Shown piece after piece: positions 41,738 to 54,405 of a stretch of 64,000 nt of DNA; the first letter of the stretch is position 1; every line of letters starts with the position of its first letter. The stretch comes from Bryoerythrophyllum caledonicum (Eukaryota; Streptophyta; Bryopsida; Pottiales; Pottiaceae): positions 5,706,501 to 5,770,500 of the forward strand of contig OZ020517.1 of the NCBI GenBank assembly GCA_963971425.1, written 5' to 3'. The notes beneath the pieces are model-generated. The model saw only the letters and a list, made by a program, of their open reading frames with translations, did no database searches and was not told where the DNA came from. Made by a program: the position numbers and the translations under genes.

Positions 41738-41749
41738 TACCAGTTATTA
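41738..41749. repeat. second copy of TACCAGTTATTA target duplication
   Basis: Matches 28920-28931 exactly and marks the 3' border of the younger LINE. Confidence 0.9.
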
Positions 41750-44700
41750 TTTGGTGTGATAATAAGGGTAGAATTGTGTTTTGGGTCATTTTTGGGCGCA
41801 AGTCTTGCCCAATGTTTTGCTTGTTGTGTTTCTTCTTTGTTGTAGGGGTGCGCAATACCATTTCCAATCCATTTGTGGTCAAAGGTGTTTCCTAGTGAAC
41901 CAAAGATTTTGTCTCTTTTGAAGGGTGAATGGAATTTAGTGAGTTGGATGGAGCACAATGACGGAGGATGAGAAGTACGAGTGTTGGATGTTGAAGGATG
42001 AGATTAGTGAGTCTAGAATGGCCGTGGATAATGTGTACAGTGCGAGTTTGAGGGGGTCATTTTTGGAATGCGGTATTTATATCTTTGGTATAGCCAAACT
42101 ATTTCAATTTTAAATCGTTGAGTTGTGGGTTCTATGTTCGAGGGAGTTTGTAATTTGTAATGGTATTGGTTCCATAGCCATTGGAGTCTAGTGATAGGAA
42201 TAGTGATTAGATGCCTCCCGTTGTCTTCATATATATATGTGCTTTGTCTTCATTAATTTTAATTGTGTTGCTTGTTGTAAGAATGTCTTTTTTGGGGTTG
42301 CATTTGCTTGTGTGTATGTTGAAGAGGGAAATGATTATGGGTGGAGTAATTGATCTTGTGTCGCGAGCTTGCTCTTGAGGTTGGTGTGCTTGGATGATTT
42401 TAAGTAAAATTTGTTGTGAGTGTTTTGATAGTATTGTATTTGTCGTGCGGAGATGTTTTGGTCATGCGATGAAAAGAGGTTCCAAAGAGGTAGCCATTTG
42501 TTGTAGGTATTGTTGTTGTGTTTCCATTGGCATAAATATTTGCTGTCATTCTTTATAATTTTGTTTGTCAATATGTTTTTTATATTTCTGGGCCATAATC
42601 AAATATATGGGATATGTGGATGGGATTTTAAGGATGCATGTTGGAGGGAGGAAAGGAAGGGTGCGGCGGGTCGGAGGGTGAATTGGTGGAGGGTTGTTTC
42701 TAGGATGGATGTTATTGTTTGTGGTGACATATGTGTCTCTAAGTGTGGGGACTTGTATGTGTAGAGCATGGTGAGGCGCATGTATTAGGACATGGGGGCC
42801 AACAAATAGTTGTTGAGCAATATTAAGAGCACTCTTTACTAACTTGGATGGTGTAGAATGGAATGTTTTGAAGTCATTATGGTTCGTAATGTGTTCCATT
42901 TGCTAATGTTATTTATTTTAAGTTGGTAATATTTTTTGAGAAAAGTTTTTGTAATAGTTTTTGAAAAAGGAGTTGGTTAATTCTTGTTTTGCGTTTCATG
43001 TAGCCACATTTGTTCCAATGGTAAGGGTTCTAAGGGGAGATCTATGAGTATGTTTTTTAGATAGACTTTGCTTTGATTTTTAGTAGAAAAAATGTTCGGG
43101 TGATTAGTGATCTGATGCAATTGGCTTTGTTTATTCTGGGAATGTTTAAATTATTAGCACCACTGTATTTGGCAATGATAGAGTGGGTGAGTCCTTTGTA
43201 TATCTTACAAAGTCTACCTTTGCCGTTGAGTGCATTTTGAAGTTGTTCCCCTACACATTAGAGGTACTAAGCATTTTTAAGGGAAAAAGCTTTTAATCCA
43301 AATATTTTGTGGGAGTTGTGTTATGATATTTGACATACATTTGAAAAGCAACAAATGGATTTTTGTATTGCAATGATTTTTTGTCTAGTTTTTTTGATAG
43401 CAAGCATAGTATATGAGACTCTGTAGAAATTGTATGCTACTCCCAGTCTAAGAACTATGTCTACCATTTTTATTTTTTTGTTTCATAGTGGCCGGATATG
43501 TTGGAGGTTTTTTCATTGTTTGGTAAGTTTTGTGGTGGTTATGTGAATTTGTATCTTCCATTTTAGTGAGAAGACAAGATTTGTGCCTAGATATACCTGT
43601 GGTTTGTTTTGATGTAGTATAGGGATGAATTAGTTGCAGTATTTTATGTTGGCGGCTTGCATGAGTGCCTTGAATGCGGTGCAGGTCATTTTGGATTTGT
43701 TTGGACATCCCGTGGCGGCACATTTTTAGGTGCCAACGTCCGCACCGGACCAATTGCAAAATTTGTCAATTTTATTGAGTTGGATTTGTAGTGATTTTAA
43801 GCTTACTGGCTATAGCGGCAAGGTCATCGGTGTAGGCGGCCAAGTTGATGGTGAATTGTGGTGTTCCAAAGGTGTAACCGTTATTTCCCCTTTGCATCCA
43901 TCTTAGTAGTGGTTCTAAGAAAATAATGAATAGATATGGGCTTAAGGTATCACCTTGTATGGTTCCGCATTGTATGGGGATAGGACGGGTTGTTCAAAAA
44001 TGTTCTCCAAAGTATGAGGTGTATGAGTGAAAGTATATGTTTCCAAATAGTGCGAGTACGTCGGTGGGATATCCAAGGCCAGACATAGTTGCTAATAATC
44101 TTGCATGGTCAATAGAACCAAATGCATTTTTTAAATCAATATATAAAATGCATACGTCTTGGTTTGTAAATCTTGTCTTTGAGTGCGGCTATTATGGTTT
44201 GGAGTTGTCTAGCGATACTTCTTTTTGCTCAAAAGCCTTCTTGGCTATCGTGTAAGATTTGGTGCTTTTCTCCATATGAGGATAATATGGATGTGAATGT
44301 GCTTGTGAAGAGCTTAAAAATAGTGTTGGCTAAGGCAATTGGTCTATGGTTGGGAAGCATTTAGAGGTCGGTTTTTTTACAGTAATATCGTAGAACTAGT
44401 TTTCCATGAGACGGGGATTTGTTTTTGTTTGTAGCGCCGAGAGAAAAATAGGGAGAGGAGTTCGTGGAATCTTGGAGGCATGAGTTTTAGTATGGAGTTT
44501 GGAATGCGGCGTGGCCCTAGGGTTTTGTTATTTCCTAGATTTTTGAGGCACTCATTGTATGTGGCTTGGTTGAAGTATGTGTATAGTGGAATTTGTGGTT
44601 CACTACGTTTATCAATGGTGAAACCTTCGAGATCATACCATGGATATTTTCTTAGTGCACATGTGCATGTAGGTGGGTGGTCTGGTAGATAGTTGCATGT

Positions 44701-45415
44701 TGGTACAAGTTGTGTATTATTTTTAGTTTGTTGATTGTATATTTCATTTGCGATGTCTTTGGGGCTAGTTAGGATATTGCTTAATTGGTTGGTAATACAG
44801 TTTAGCGGTGGGGATTTATTGTTTTGAAGACTCTTCTGTTAATTTTCTTTAGGCTAATTTTCATATACTTGTCTATATTTAGAAACAACTTTTTTGATAT
44901 TTTCTTTAGTATACTTGGTAGTTATTTTTTTGGCTTGTTTGTTGGCGTCTTTTGCAATTGATGTTGTGTCATGTAATCATTCCTCTGATGGTATGTGGGG
45001 GATGGTGGGGACGAGATTTGGGCGTATAGGACAGTTAATATTTCTTGACAAATGGGATGGGTAAACCATTGTGGGTCATTGATGGATAAACCATTGTTTT
45101 CCGGATGGTGTGATAGATGTTTAGATATTGCTTCCACTTGTTTGAGAGTTTATGTGGTAGATATCCTCCTTATTGTGATGTTCTATTTGTTAGTTGCGGT
45201 ATGGGTGGGGCCTTATAGGTTTTCTCTAAGATGTTGAAAGTATTATTTATTAGTATGTCTAGGGTGTTGCAAGCCTCAATCCATTGGTTTTGGGAGAGTA
45301 GGTCATTATTTTTTACGCAATTAATGAGGTAGTCGACTTGTATGGGGTTTTCTTCAAAAAAAATAGTATTAAAATCTTATACGTTGGTTTTTGGAATGTG
45401 ATTGAGTATTCAAAC

Positions 45416-45530
45416 GCCACTTCATTAAATTGAGACATTTCAGAGTCTCAAATGAGTGACTTTGAACTCAACAGTAGTAGGGATGGAAGTCTCAAACTTT
45501 GTGAAATGTCTCAATTTAACGAATATGGCC
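45416..45530. mobile_element. 115 bp MITE inside the older LINE
   Basis: Inverted ends of 22 bp (45421-45442 and 45502-45523; core AAATTGAGACATTTCA) enclose about 60 bp. The older LINE's ORF2 frame breaks here between the endonuclease and RT linker and resumes as ILNHIPKTN. The target duplication is unclear. Confidence 0.65.
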
Positions 45531-47077
45531 ATTTCGAGTGTTTTCATTGTTTGGTGCTTTCGGTGTTCTGCCAATAAGTGTGTTATAGAGAATGTTTAAT
45601 TGGATTCGTGCGTGGTCTGAGTTGAGAATGATATTTGTTTTAGTTGTGCAATGTATTGTGCCTAGTTAGGATTTTGTATGTAAAAATCCTCTATTAGGCT
45701 TAGGTTGTTATTATAGTCATAGCCATCTTGTCTTGAGTATTATGTCTGTAGAGATATGTTTAAAGTTTAAGTTGTCTGTAAAGTTGCGCCATTGGTGGTC
45801 TATAGACTATGGATTGTGGTGAGGAAGTGCATTTTCCATGTTGTCTGCCAATCGGTGCATAATAAAATCACCGCATAATAGATGTGTGTGGTTTAGATTG
45901 TTGTTGACTTGGGTGGAAATAGTGTTCTTGATATCTCCAATATATCTAATGTCTTCAAGATGCGACGGCATGTAAATGTGAAAAATTAACCAGGGTTGTA
46001 ATGAATGGTTTTTAGTTTTTAAAATTTGTAAGTATGGGGATATATGCATGGATGTGGAAATTTTGATAATGTTGCTTGGGAAATTGTAGGATTTATGCAC
46101 TAAAGTGAAGAGACAACCTCAGCCTGGTGTGTATGAGCGATGTTGTTGGATACAGCGTGTAAATCCATGAGTATTATTGAAGATAAGTTTATAATTAGAA
46201 AAGATTCTTTGAATGTAATTGGTAGATTTTGTGGCTGTAAGTTTGGTTTCTTGTATCGCAATTATGGCAAGGGAAGTATTTTTATATGTTGTGAGGTTCT
46301 CAATACATAGGAAGGTAGAGCTGAGAGACAAGGCATTCTATGTTAATTTATATGTGTCGTTGTCAGATATGTTTGTATTTTGATTTTGAGGCGGGATGGA
46401 TGGGGGTGATGGGGGTGGGTGTGTTTAGTCTGGAATAGGTTCAAACTTCAAAGCATCTCAATGCTTTGTTTATTGGTTTGTGATGGAGAAATCGGAATTG
46501 TTGTTGAGTTATGATTTGTGTTGAGGGTGGGCTTTGACTATGAATGAAGTTGTATAGTTTATTATGTATTGAGTCTTGATGGTGTATGATAACTGGGTTT
46601 TTTTCTATGAATTGTATATATGGGTGTTTTGGGTTTATGTGCCTTTTTGGTGGATTGTGTAGGATAGTCAGGTTCTTTAGGAGAGTGTTAGTCCATTGTA
46701 TTGTATTCAAGTTTTGTGGCGCAAGAAGAATATTACATTTTTCTAGGGAGGGATGTGTAGTTAGTATTAGGGCGTATAGTATATGCAATGGTGGGTGCTC
46801 ATTGTTTTGTTGAACGTATTGGGCAATATGTGGGGATGCAGTGACGTATGTGTGGTGTAGCGCATGTGTATCATTTAGTAAAGGTGCAAATGTGTTAAAA
46901 GATGTGTCAAATATTTGGGTTGGAGTTTTACGGTACTTAGAATGAAGTACATTTTTGCTTTTTCCTTATGTGGAACGGGGTGTGCTTTTACTAGGTTTGA
47001 CATTGGGCCAAGGTTTGTTTTGAGATCCCTTGAGTAGAAGCACAAATTTGCAATATGTGATTTTTATTGGATATAGT

Positions 47078-47088
47078 GTAAGATTACT
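47078..47088. repeat. second copy of GTAAGATTACT target duplication
   Basis: Marks the 5' border of the older, minus-strand LINE; matches 26688-26698. Confidence 0.8.
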
Positions 47089-47656
47089 CATCTTTTTAGT
47101 ACCCTGTCCAACTGCCCCAAACTCAAGTTTTTGATAGACGGTCACAAAGTTAATGATATTATGAAATCATGGTCAGTAATGAGATGTGTTCACTCACGCT
47201 TCTAGGGTGGGTGGCAGACATTCGACCTTAGTGAAGTCTCAAGAGCAACACTTCACCTTTGGATTATACAAACCTCTAAAGAAGGCTAATAAATGGCCAA
47301 ATATGCATGCAAGACAGTACGTCAAAAACCAAAATCAGATAATTTATTGATTGAAATTCCACGCACCACTCCTAAAAAAAATCACTGTAGCGTTACGTAT
47401 GATCTGAATGAATATATACTAACTTGGAGTCAAATATTAATTTAAACCACATGAACTAAAAAATGAAGTTCCAGCATAAGTAGTTCCCACCATCAAGGCC
47501 GGCGCACTAACTACCTCCTGAACAAATAATCTCAATTGACAAACCTAGAATGTTAAGTCGATGCTAAACTCAAGCCAGACATCCGAGTTAGTCGTCTGTC
47601 TGTCCGTCTGTCTGCATACACGCGTACTTATCTGCATGCATGCACATCGCACGTGT
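47089..47656. other. downstream flank of the first GDSL gene
   Basis: No coding frame was found. The 3' UTR of the GDSL gene should lie in the upper part. A (GTCT)n-like run lies at about 47595-47612. Confidence 0.4.
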
Positions 47657-50008
47657 TTACGAGGACATGAGCTGCTTGAGGTTGTAAGGATACGTGTACC
47701 CGTCACCGAAGAACCTCCCAGCTATAATCACATTGGCCTTCTCTGTGGGATGGTAAGGGTCCCAGAACACATAGTCGAACCGGTTAGGGCAGAAGGTGCT
47801 GTTCGGCACGCACGGCACTAAGCCATGGTACACCGGTCCCCGGCCGCAACACCCTTTGTCCTTCACCGTAAACCCTGCATGCCCAAACAGAACAATCAAA
47901 TCAAGAATACTTTAATCCTACAGGAAATGTTTCACTCTGTAGAATACGAAAAATGTATTAAAGTTTAGCAAGTCTTACACGTTGGATTGAAGATTCTTCA
48001 ACTCACATCTTTCATTCGAAGGTCAACCTTATCATGTTCAAATACTGTGGCCACCATTGGCACCTTCTGAAGTTTAAGGGTTAAGTGCAACGGTTTTCAA
48101 ATCTAAAATGAGGACTCGGTTGAAGCAACTTGCTGAGACACCCTCATTCTAGTAGGAATCCTCATTGTGATTAACGTGATAAGAGAAGCGATAAGGGTAT
48201 GTCACATACCATACTGTTGTGGCTGGGCAACGACCTCTCCAAACGCGCGGTACACATCCAGGTACGTGTACTGGGCACCAGGAATCTCAGCGTTGAGCTC
48301 TTTCACAATCTGCAACACGCCTTTGTTGAAGTACAGCGCGTCCGTGTTGGCCTTGTCGTCGCAGACACCGTTTCTCTGGAACGAGAGCGTCAGCTGGAAG
48401 GGGCAGCATCCGATGGGGCCGAGGGAGGCCACTGCAATCTTCCGCGCTCCCAGGTTGAACAGTGTCTGCAGGAAATTCACAGGTTAATGTGAGTTATGGA
48501 GGAGTCTGCCAGTGTGATATCTATGTGATACCGTGATGATACGCTTGTTACATTAAGGCTTTCATCTGAGTATTACGTGGAGAAACTGGTCATCCTCATG
48601 TTCTGTAATCGCACTTCGTGTGTTTGATTTTGGCTACTTACCGTGAGTTGCACTTTGTAGCGGGCGACCACCATGTCGGTGAAATCCGTGATGCTCATGT
48701 TGCGGCTGAAGGGCGAGCCGGGGATGAAGTAGTTGTCCAGGAAGTCGTTGGACCCGAAGTTGGAGTAGAACAGCGACTTGGCGATGTGGTCGGCGGCGGC
48801 GACTTCGCCTATTTGCGCCACAATCTGCGACTTGGTGTTTGCGAATTGCTGCAGTTGCAGATCCAACGAATTGCGTCCAATCTGATCACACAATTAATTG
48901 GTTCAGTAAATATAATATTCTTTCCATGATACCACATCAAAACAAATGGGCCTGTTTTTGACACATATACATCAACCCTTAAACGTCAGTCAGGAGCCGT
49001 ATGTACAGACACGTAAATTTTTACTCTGTAGAATGATAATAAGTAAGAAAGTTTATCAAGACTTACACCTTTGGATTGAAAATTCTTCAGCTAAAATCTT
49101 TCGTTTGGAGATCATTCCAATATGTGAACCTTATCATGTTCAAATACAACACCATACATGTAGAATACTGTGACCTTCTGATGTTCAAGGGTAAAGCACA
49201 ACTTTTCTGAAACAAGCCCCATTGGAGCTAGTGAAACTGCAGTTTGGATCCATTTTGAATCTCACGTTATAAGACTCGTTTTGATGGAACTGCCTAAGCG
49301 ATGAACTGATCTATGATGGATATGTATCTCTACTGAAAAGTGGGGTTACTTCAGACCATTTGAGCTGAAATTCAACCAATGTTCAAGACACAATGTTTTA
49401 CAAGTTTCAGAAGTAATGGATAGTTATGGATGGTACAGATGAGTCTTACAAAGAGGTAACCGGAAGACTGGAGAATGCCGGCTGCCCCGGACGCGTAGTT
49501 GACTCCGTTCAGAACCGCAGGTCCTCTGGTTTCCGGGGCCATGTAAGGCGGGATGAAGCCCGGAATTCCTAACGATTGCCCTGCAAACACATGCATCGAC
49601 TCGTTCAGACTTTCAGTGGAGTATACGTGCACATCATATGTCTGCGGCATAGAATATTACACTGAGAAAGTCATGATTTCCATGTGAGTACATTGAAATC
49701 ATTTCAAACACTGCAATGAAAGTTTTCAGTGCACTTTGAACATCGTGAACGGTGAGTCTGGAGTGCGTACCGATGACGTCGGTGGCGGTGCGGCCGTTGC
49801 AGTAGCGGCCGGTGGCTCTTCCGCCCGGGAAGTCGATGCCGTTGGGGAGCGCGTCTGCTCTGGAGAGCGTGCGCAGGTAGTTGTTGTTGCCCGGATCCGC
49901 CAGCGAATCGCCCAGGATGAAGAACGCCGGCGCCATCCTCTGCGCCATGGCGGCCGACATGACGGCCAACGCCGCTAGAGCATACCACAACACGCGTGGC
50001 CCCGCCAT
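47657..50008 (-). CDS. GDSL esterase/lipase, secreted (first copy)
   Basis: Five exons (5' to 3'): 49771-50008, 49450-49580, 48642-48881, 48210-48465, 47657-47874, encoding 360 residues. Introns are GT-AG with phases 1, 0, 0, 1. The N-terminus is a signal peptide (about residues 1-22, ending AAMA). Block I is FFILGDSLADPGNNNYL with nucleophile Ser35. Block II contains NYASGAAGIL. Block III is NFGSNDFLDNY. Block V is FWDPYHPTE with Asp327 and His330. All SGNH hydrolase catalytic elements are present. Plant proteins of this family are mostly extracellular hydrolases of acyl esters, including cutin and wax precursors; the substrate cannot be told from sequence. A paralogue lies at 58721-61768. 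MITE-like repeats occupy two introns. Confidence 0.93.
47930..48082. repeat. M3 repeat, partial copy, in GDSL intron 4
   Basis: Shares CACTCTGTAGAAT, TTGAAGATTCTTCAAC-like and CCTTATCATGTTCAAATAC phrases with 48974-49192 and 51100-51705. The right end, AGTTTAAGGGTT, matches the family terminus. The left end is missing. Confidence 0.55.
48974..49192. mobile_element. M3 MITE in GDSL intron 2
   Basis: The left end AACCCTTAAACGTCA and the right end TGATGTTCAAGGGT are imperfect inverted repeats, with an AT-rich 200 bp interior shared with the other M3 copies. No coding frame. Confidence 0.6.
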
Positions 50009-51099
50009 GTCTACAGCACATCCCACATCACGCTGCGTCAGATCACGAACATGCACGCAGACACAAAGGTCCAGGTCACTAGTTTCAGAAGCCAACCTGC
50101 ATTTCGTCATAGACCCTCTCCTTCCATGTGCAAAGGTTAGAGTCCAGAACTGACCACATACACAAGCAATGCAGAAGAACTTCACTCACACATTGGCTTA
50201 CAATGCTGTGCAAACTCGGTGAATGAACATAATAATAGAGGCTCTAACTTTGACGGTTTACAAAGCTGCCCACATCGTGATACTCGAAGCGCATGCAGAC
50301 TCAAGCTGAAGGTATGCCAACCAATCCCTTAGTCAACTAGGCACGGTCTCAGAAGCCATTGCCAATGAGTCCCCTCCCCTTTTTCCACTGATCAGTAAAC
50401 ATGAGAAAGAACACAAGAGATCACTCACATACAGCCCTACTCAGCAGTCATACTCAGCAAAAAAAACGTATCGATCGGCAGGTGTGATCCCCCGAAGCTC
50501 GGCAGCTGTCCAGTCACACTAACCTAGTGTACTTCGAACCCACTGAACACCTCAAACACAAATGAAGAGTGTTCACAACACAGGTAACACAGCAGGGATC
50601 ACTGTCAACCCAGACATATCATGTTCGAAGATTGAGTGTAGAGTGAAACGCTGACCTCACGTGGATGTGGAGCTCCAACAGGTGACGGTGACTTCACTCC
50701 AGGTCTCGAAGCTCCACCGCCCTCGATAGTGAGCTAGCAAGCAACGGTGACTGCTTCGAATACACCGCTAGCGACTACTGAAGCTCGCTAGTAGCTTAAG
50801 AAGGTGATCCACCGCCTCGACTGAAACTAGCTAGCTTGCTTGACATCCACAGACACAGTGAGTGAGTGAGGGCGAGTAGTAAAGTGTGTCTGTGTGGGGA
50901 GGAGTATACATTTATGAGGATCTGCAGGTACTTCACGTTAGGCGCATACTTTTCCAGCAGAGAATTCAATGCCAAGGAGCCGAGTGCATTTACTGCAACC
51001 AGCTGGTGACTGCATCCACATAACACTGCGGCAACCAACACTAGTTTAGTGCCCACTCTATTCTCCATGTTTGAAGCTGAGGAAAGCCTTTTCATTGTT
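50009..51099. promoter_or_regulatory. upstream region of the first GDSL gene
   Basis: Contains the presumed promoter and 5' UTR. Several CTCGAAGCTC/GCTAGC-type short repeats lie at 50690-50800. A minus-strand frame starting near 51068 (MENRVGTKLVLVAAVL) looks like a signal peptide, but nothing after it is recognisable. Confidence 0.35.
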
Positions 51100-51705
51100 C
51101 CTAGAACCGCCAAAACGGCCCATGGGGATCGTATATACGGCCGTGTATTTTGCTCCGTAGAGTACAAACTTTTAGCAAGACTTACACCTTAGGATTCAAG
51201 ATTCTTCAACTAAGGTAAGCCCCCCTCAATAAGGAACAAAAATCCATAGCCACCGTCTGTAAAATTGGGGTGTATCCAACCCTCTTCCATCCCATTACCA
51301 CCAACTTAGCTCCAAATGGAGGTTTGCTTAATGGTTAAATTAGGGTTTAGGGTTTAGGGATTAGTCAAGACTCTTACTTTGGTCGTTGGTTATGGGGATA
51401 CCTACCCACTAAACATGGTTGTACAGTTTGAAAATTCATAACTATTTCAGTTTTCATTGAAAAAATATGAAATCACTTGGGTTGGAATCTTAATTCTCTT
51501 GGCTCTCATTGAAAAATAATAGTGTAATGATCTCCTCTCTCCATATATGCACATTCCTTAACTTGTCGGTTTCAGGGGGGGCTTATTTTAATATCTTGCA
51601 TTTGGAGGTCATTTCAATATTTGAACCTTATCATGTTAAAATCCGACATCATACATGTAGAATACCACGGCCACCGCTGGCACCTTTTGACGTTTTAGGG
51701 TTGAC
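51100..51705. mobile_element. M3 MITE copy, split by an M2 MITE
   Basis: The outer parts (51100-51211 and 51591-51705) match the M3 copies in the GDSL introns, ending TGACGTTTTAGGGTT. They are separated by the M2 element at 51212-51590. Confidence 0.55.
51212..51590. mobile_element. M2 MITE nested in an M3 MITE
   Basis: The left end is TAAGGTAAGCCCCCC; the right end is GGGGGGGCTTATTTTA, its near inverse. The interior is related to the thiolase-intron copy at 17022. A telomere-like AGGGTTTAGGGTTTAGGG run sits at about 51344-51361. Confidence 0.65.
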
Positions 51706-51707
51706 CC

Positions 51708-52276
51708 TTAAAACGTCCCCAATGTGCCACTAGTGACCACAAAAACTTTTTTTTTTCCTGACAAAACTTTGAGATCTTCATATTTTTTACTTTTTGTTTT
51801 GTCTAATACAAGATGTGGTATAATCCTTCTTATTGACCCTTTGAATAATCATTCACAAAATGCAAATAGGCACTTTTTGAACCTCCACTCCTTACACAAT
51901 TGTTTTGAATACGCTACACCTATTCTCCACCTCTGAAATTGTTGTACAAGGAGCTAATACCATGGTCAACATGGTGGTATCAAATTTAGACCTTTGGTAG
52001 TACAAAAATTTGACACCAAGTGAAGGCAAAGTTTGTCGATCCCTTCAACCCAAAGAAGAAAATGAAGCTTTTCCTCTACTTTAAACATTAAAATCTTTCA
52101 ATCTGTGCGGTCAAAGTTGATGAAATTTTGTGGAAATGTTAACCTATTAGTCTTACTTGCGATTAATATGGTTACATACGGAAATTAAAAAAAAATCCCT
52201 TCCATACTCTTTGCACTAGAAATAACAGATTTGAAGTGTTTTTGGTATGAAATTGTCAAGGAAGTTTATGGGTTAA
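51708..52276. mobile_element. TTAA-associated element, copy E (left end altered)
   Basis: The right end, TTTATGGGTTAA, and interior motifs (CTTTTTGTTTTGTC, AACCTCCACTCCTTACACAA) match copies B-D. The left border is at TTAAAACGTCCCC, which does not match the usual tip, so the left end is degraded or rearranged. Confidence 0.5.
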
Positions 52277-52493
52277 CCTTTAATACATTTATGTCCTCTA
52301 TATAGCAAAATACGTGCAAGTGAGCATGAAAAAGAAGTGAAATTATATTTTGCAAAATCTATTACGCTTGTAATTATCCCCTTGTCCAAAGCTCACTTGT
52401 CCTTGAAAGGGATAGTGTGAACTTGTTAATTAGAAGGTGGTGAATTGTGTTTATTTACAGACAGAAATAATGAAATGCGAGATCACACATATA

Positions 52494-52577
52494 TAAAGAA
52501 CTCCGGTTCCCAAGGGCGGGCTGGAGTGAATAAAGTGTTTGTTCGTTCCACCACAAAATCCCTGTCCACCGGTCAAA
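52494..52577 (-). mobile_element. detached 3' end of the LINE family
   Basis: On the minus strand this reads GACCGGTGGACAGGGA, GTGGTGGAACGAACAAACAC, CTCCAGCC...CCGGAG, then TTCTTTAT. It matches the last 80-90 bases of the LINE at 41737, including both hairpin positions. No coding part is present, so it is another extreme 5' truncation. A target duplication was not resolved. Confidence 0.7.
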
Positions 52578-53589
52578 GGTTACATGTACTGATCACAATG
52601 TGTGATCACATGTACTGAATTGGGTACTGATAGGAAAGGTTGCTGAAGAAAATCACAGCATATAACTTTACTCTCTTATTGTGAGTGTTGATGATGTCCA
52701 ACTTGTCAACAAGCTTTTCGCAATGTGAACTTGCTTTATATGATTATGAAAGCTGCACATGCAGTCTGCCCGATATATGGTATTTCAAACTTACATCATC
52801 ATATGTACAGTAAAGTAACTCAAAATGAAGTATCGTTGGCATATCTTACCATGGCAACATGACAGAAATTAATCCTATTAGAATTTTTAGATTTATTTCA
52901 AATGGGAAATTATATGGGCGAAAAACTTAAATTTTAGTGACAATTTGCTATTTTAGTGACAATTTGCTATTTTGTTGTGTAGAATTTTGGAAAAACCGTT
53001 CTCCAGGGATAAATCATATTTTTTTAAGAAAAAGAAATACTCGTGTCAAGAGTGGTGGTCATGCTATGGTGCTACGATAAAAGCCCAAACTTCAAGTCAT
53101 GTAATGCATATTATGTAATAACCATCCATATTATTAATTAGAGTAACATTGTCACATTTTCATCTCTAAATTTTAATTTTGGATCAATCCTTTAGTGACG
53201 AGGTCTGTACCCATATGACCAGAAAACAATCACTTTGTGGCTCTGTTGTCGTGAAAGGGTGAAATCATCCCAACATCAAGACTCTTCTATGCATGTGAGC
53301 TCCTCTAATTATTCTGCAGTATATTTCTATACCCAGTTACACTAATCCTTAAAATTCTTTGACTATTATTCTCACCAAAAACACTTGAAAACTACTCATT
53401 TATTGCAGTGAGTGAAATCTAAAATTAAAGTTTATTATTTCCATCTCCAATGGTAAAATCATAACCTATACTACTAAAACCACATGCTCACAATTCATTA
53501 TCATAATCTCTAGTAACCGCATATATTGAAAGATTATTGAGTTAAAAGTGATGAAAACAATAGACTTTCTTCTTCTGTACAATCAAGTA
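52578..53589. other. AT-rich intergenic DNA, no gene seen
   Basis: No exon-like frame or clear repeat border. The phrase AGTGACAATTTGCTATTTT is repeated directly at about 52937 and 52956. Confidence 0.4.
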
Positions 53590-54321
53590 CCTCCAAAAAG
53601 TTTTGCTAAGACACTCTATTGAATGTGAGATTTTCAGTACTCGCAAGTAATATTGTTTCCCTTCATAATGTCAAAAAAAGTTCTTCTCTTTAGTGAAAAA
53701 TGACATACCAACCCAAGTCAAGCATTTTCACACAGGCTGTCACTCATTGTCGGGCAAGGTACCAAAAATACTTCTTCTTTTCCACATAAAACCTATATCT
53801 CTTTATATTTTTCACTTTTTATTTTTTCCACAACAATATGTGGTGTAAACCTTCTTGTTCACCATTCGGATTATCAATCTCAAACATACTAAGTTCAAAA
53901 AAAATTTAAGTGTGAATTAACAAATTTTGAACCTCCACTCCTTGCACAGTTGTTTTGAATAGGCTACACTGGTCCTCTACCCCTGAAAATTGGTGTGTAA
54001 GGAACTAACATTATGCTTAACAAGATGGTAATAGATTTAGACCTTGTGTAGCTCAAAAATTTGACACCAAGTGAAGTCAAAGTCTGCTGATCCACTTAAC
54101 GCAAGGAAGAAAATGAACCATTTTCTTGACTTCAAACACTATAATCGGTGCGGCCAAAGTTCATGAAATTTTGTGTATATGCTAGTTAATAAGTCTTAAT
54201 TGAGATACTACGGTCAGAATTAGAAATCAAAGTTTTTGTTTTCTTCTTTGTTCATGGCACTAGAATCCAACAATTTTGAAGTGTTTTTGGTGTAAAAATG
54301 TCACGGTACCTCAGGGGTTAA
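53590..54321. mobile_element. TTAA element, copy C (left-truncated)
   Basis: The right end, CTCAGGGGTTAA (54310-54321), and a 700 bp interior parallel to copies B and D are present. Homology starts at about 53590 (AAAAAGTTTTGCTAAGACACTC), so the left terminus is missing. Confidence 0.6.
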
Positions 54322-54405
54322 TAGTAGCAACTGATGTAATGATTGTGGAGACAATATACTAAATATTGTAGCTTGGTTCATCTATGTAATGTTGAATATT
54401 TCAAT

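Larger units (their letters stand above)
26699..47077 (-). mobile_element. older Dualen/RandI-type LINE copy, 5'-truncated, split by the younger copy
   Basis: The minus strand holds a diverged copy of the 28932-41737 element. Its 5' end (about 47077) lies just upstream of the 2A motif, and its 3' end is at 26699, giving about 7.5 kb once the nested insertion is removed. Landmarks on the minus strand: ATG matching the ORF2 start near 46996; endonuclease remnants 46330-45800; RT remnants about 44560-43450; RNase H near 28530-28060; restriction-like nuclease region 27420-27060 (INKYQPLINDIAALGWK, IVIAAGARATTF). The 2A position reads SRDLKTNLGPM, a degenerate form. There are many stops and frameshifts. 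It keeps sense codons at all four stop positions of the younger copy's ORF2. Confidence 0.85.

Noticed and set aside
50940-51068. possible exon with a signal peptide (MENRVGTKLVLVAAVL)
   Set aside because: No GDSL or other domain follows and no splice partner was found. A hydrophobic start alone is not enough.
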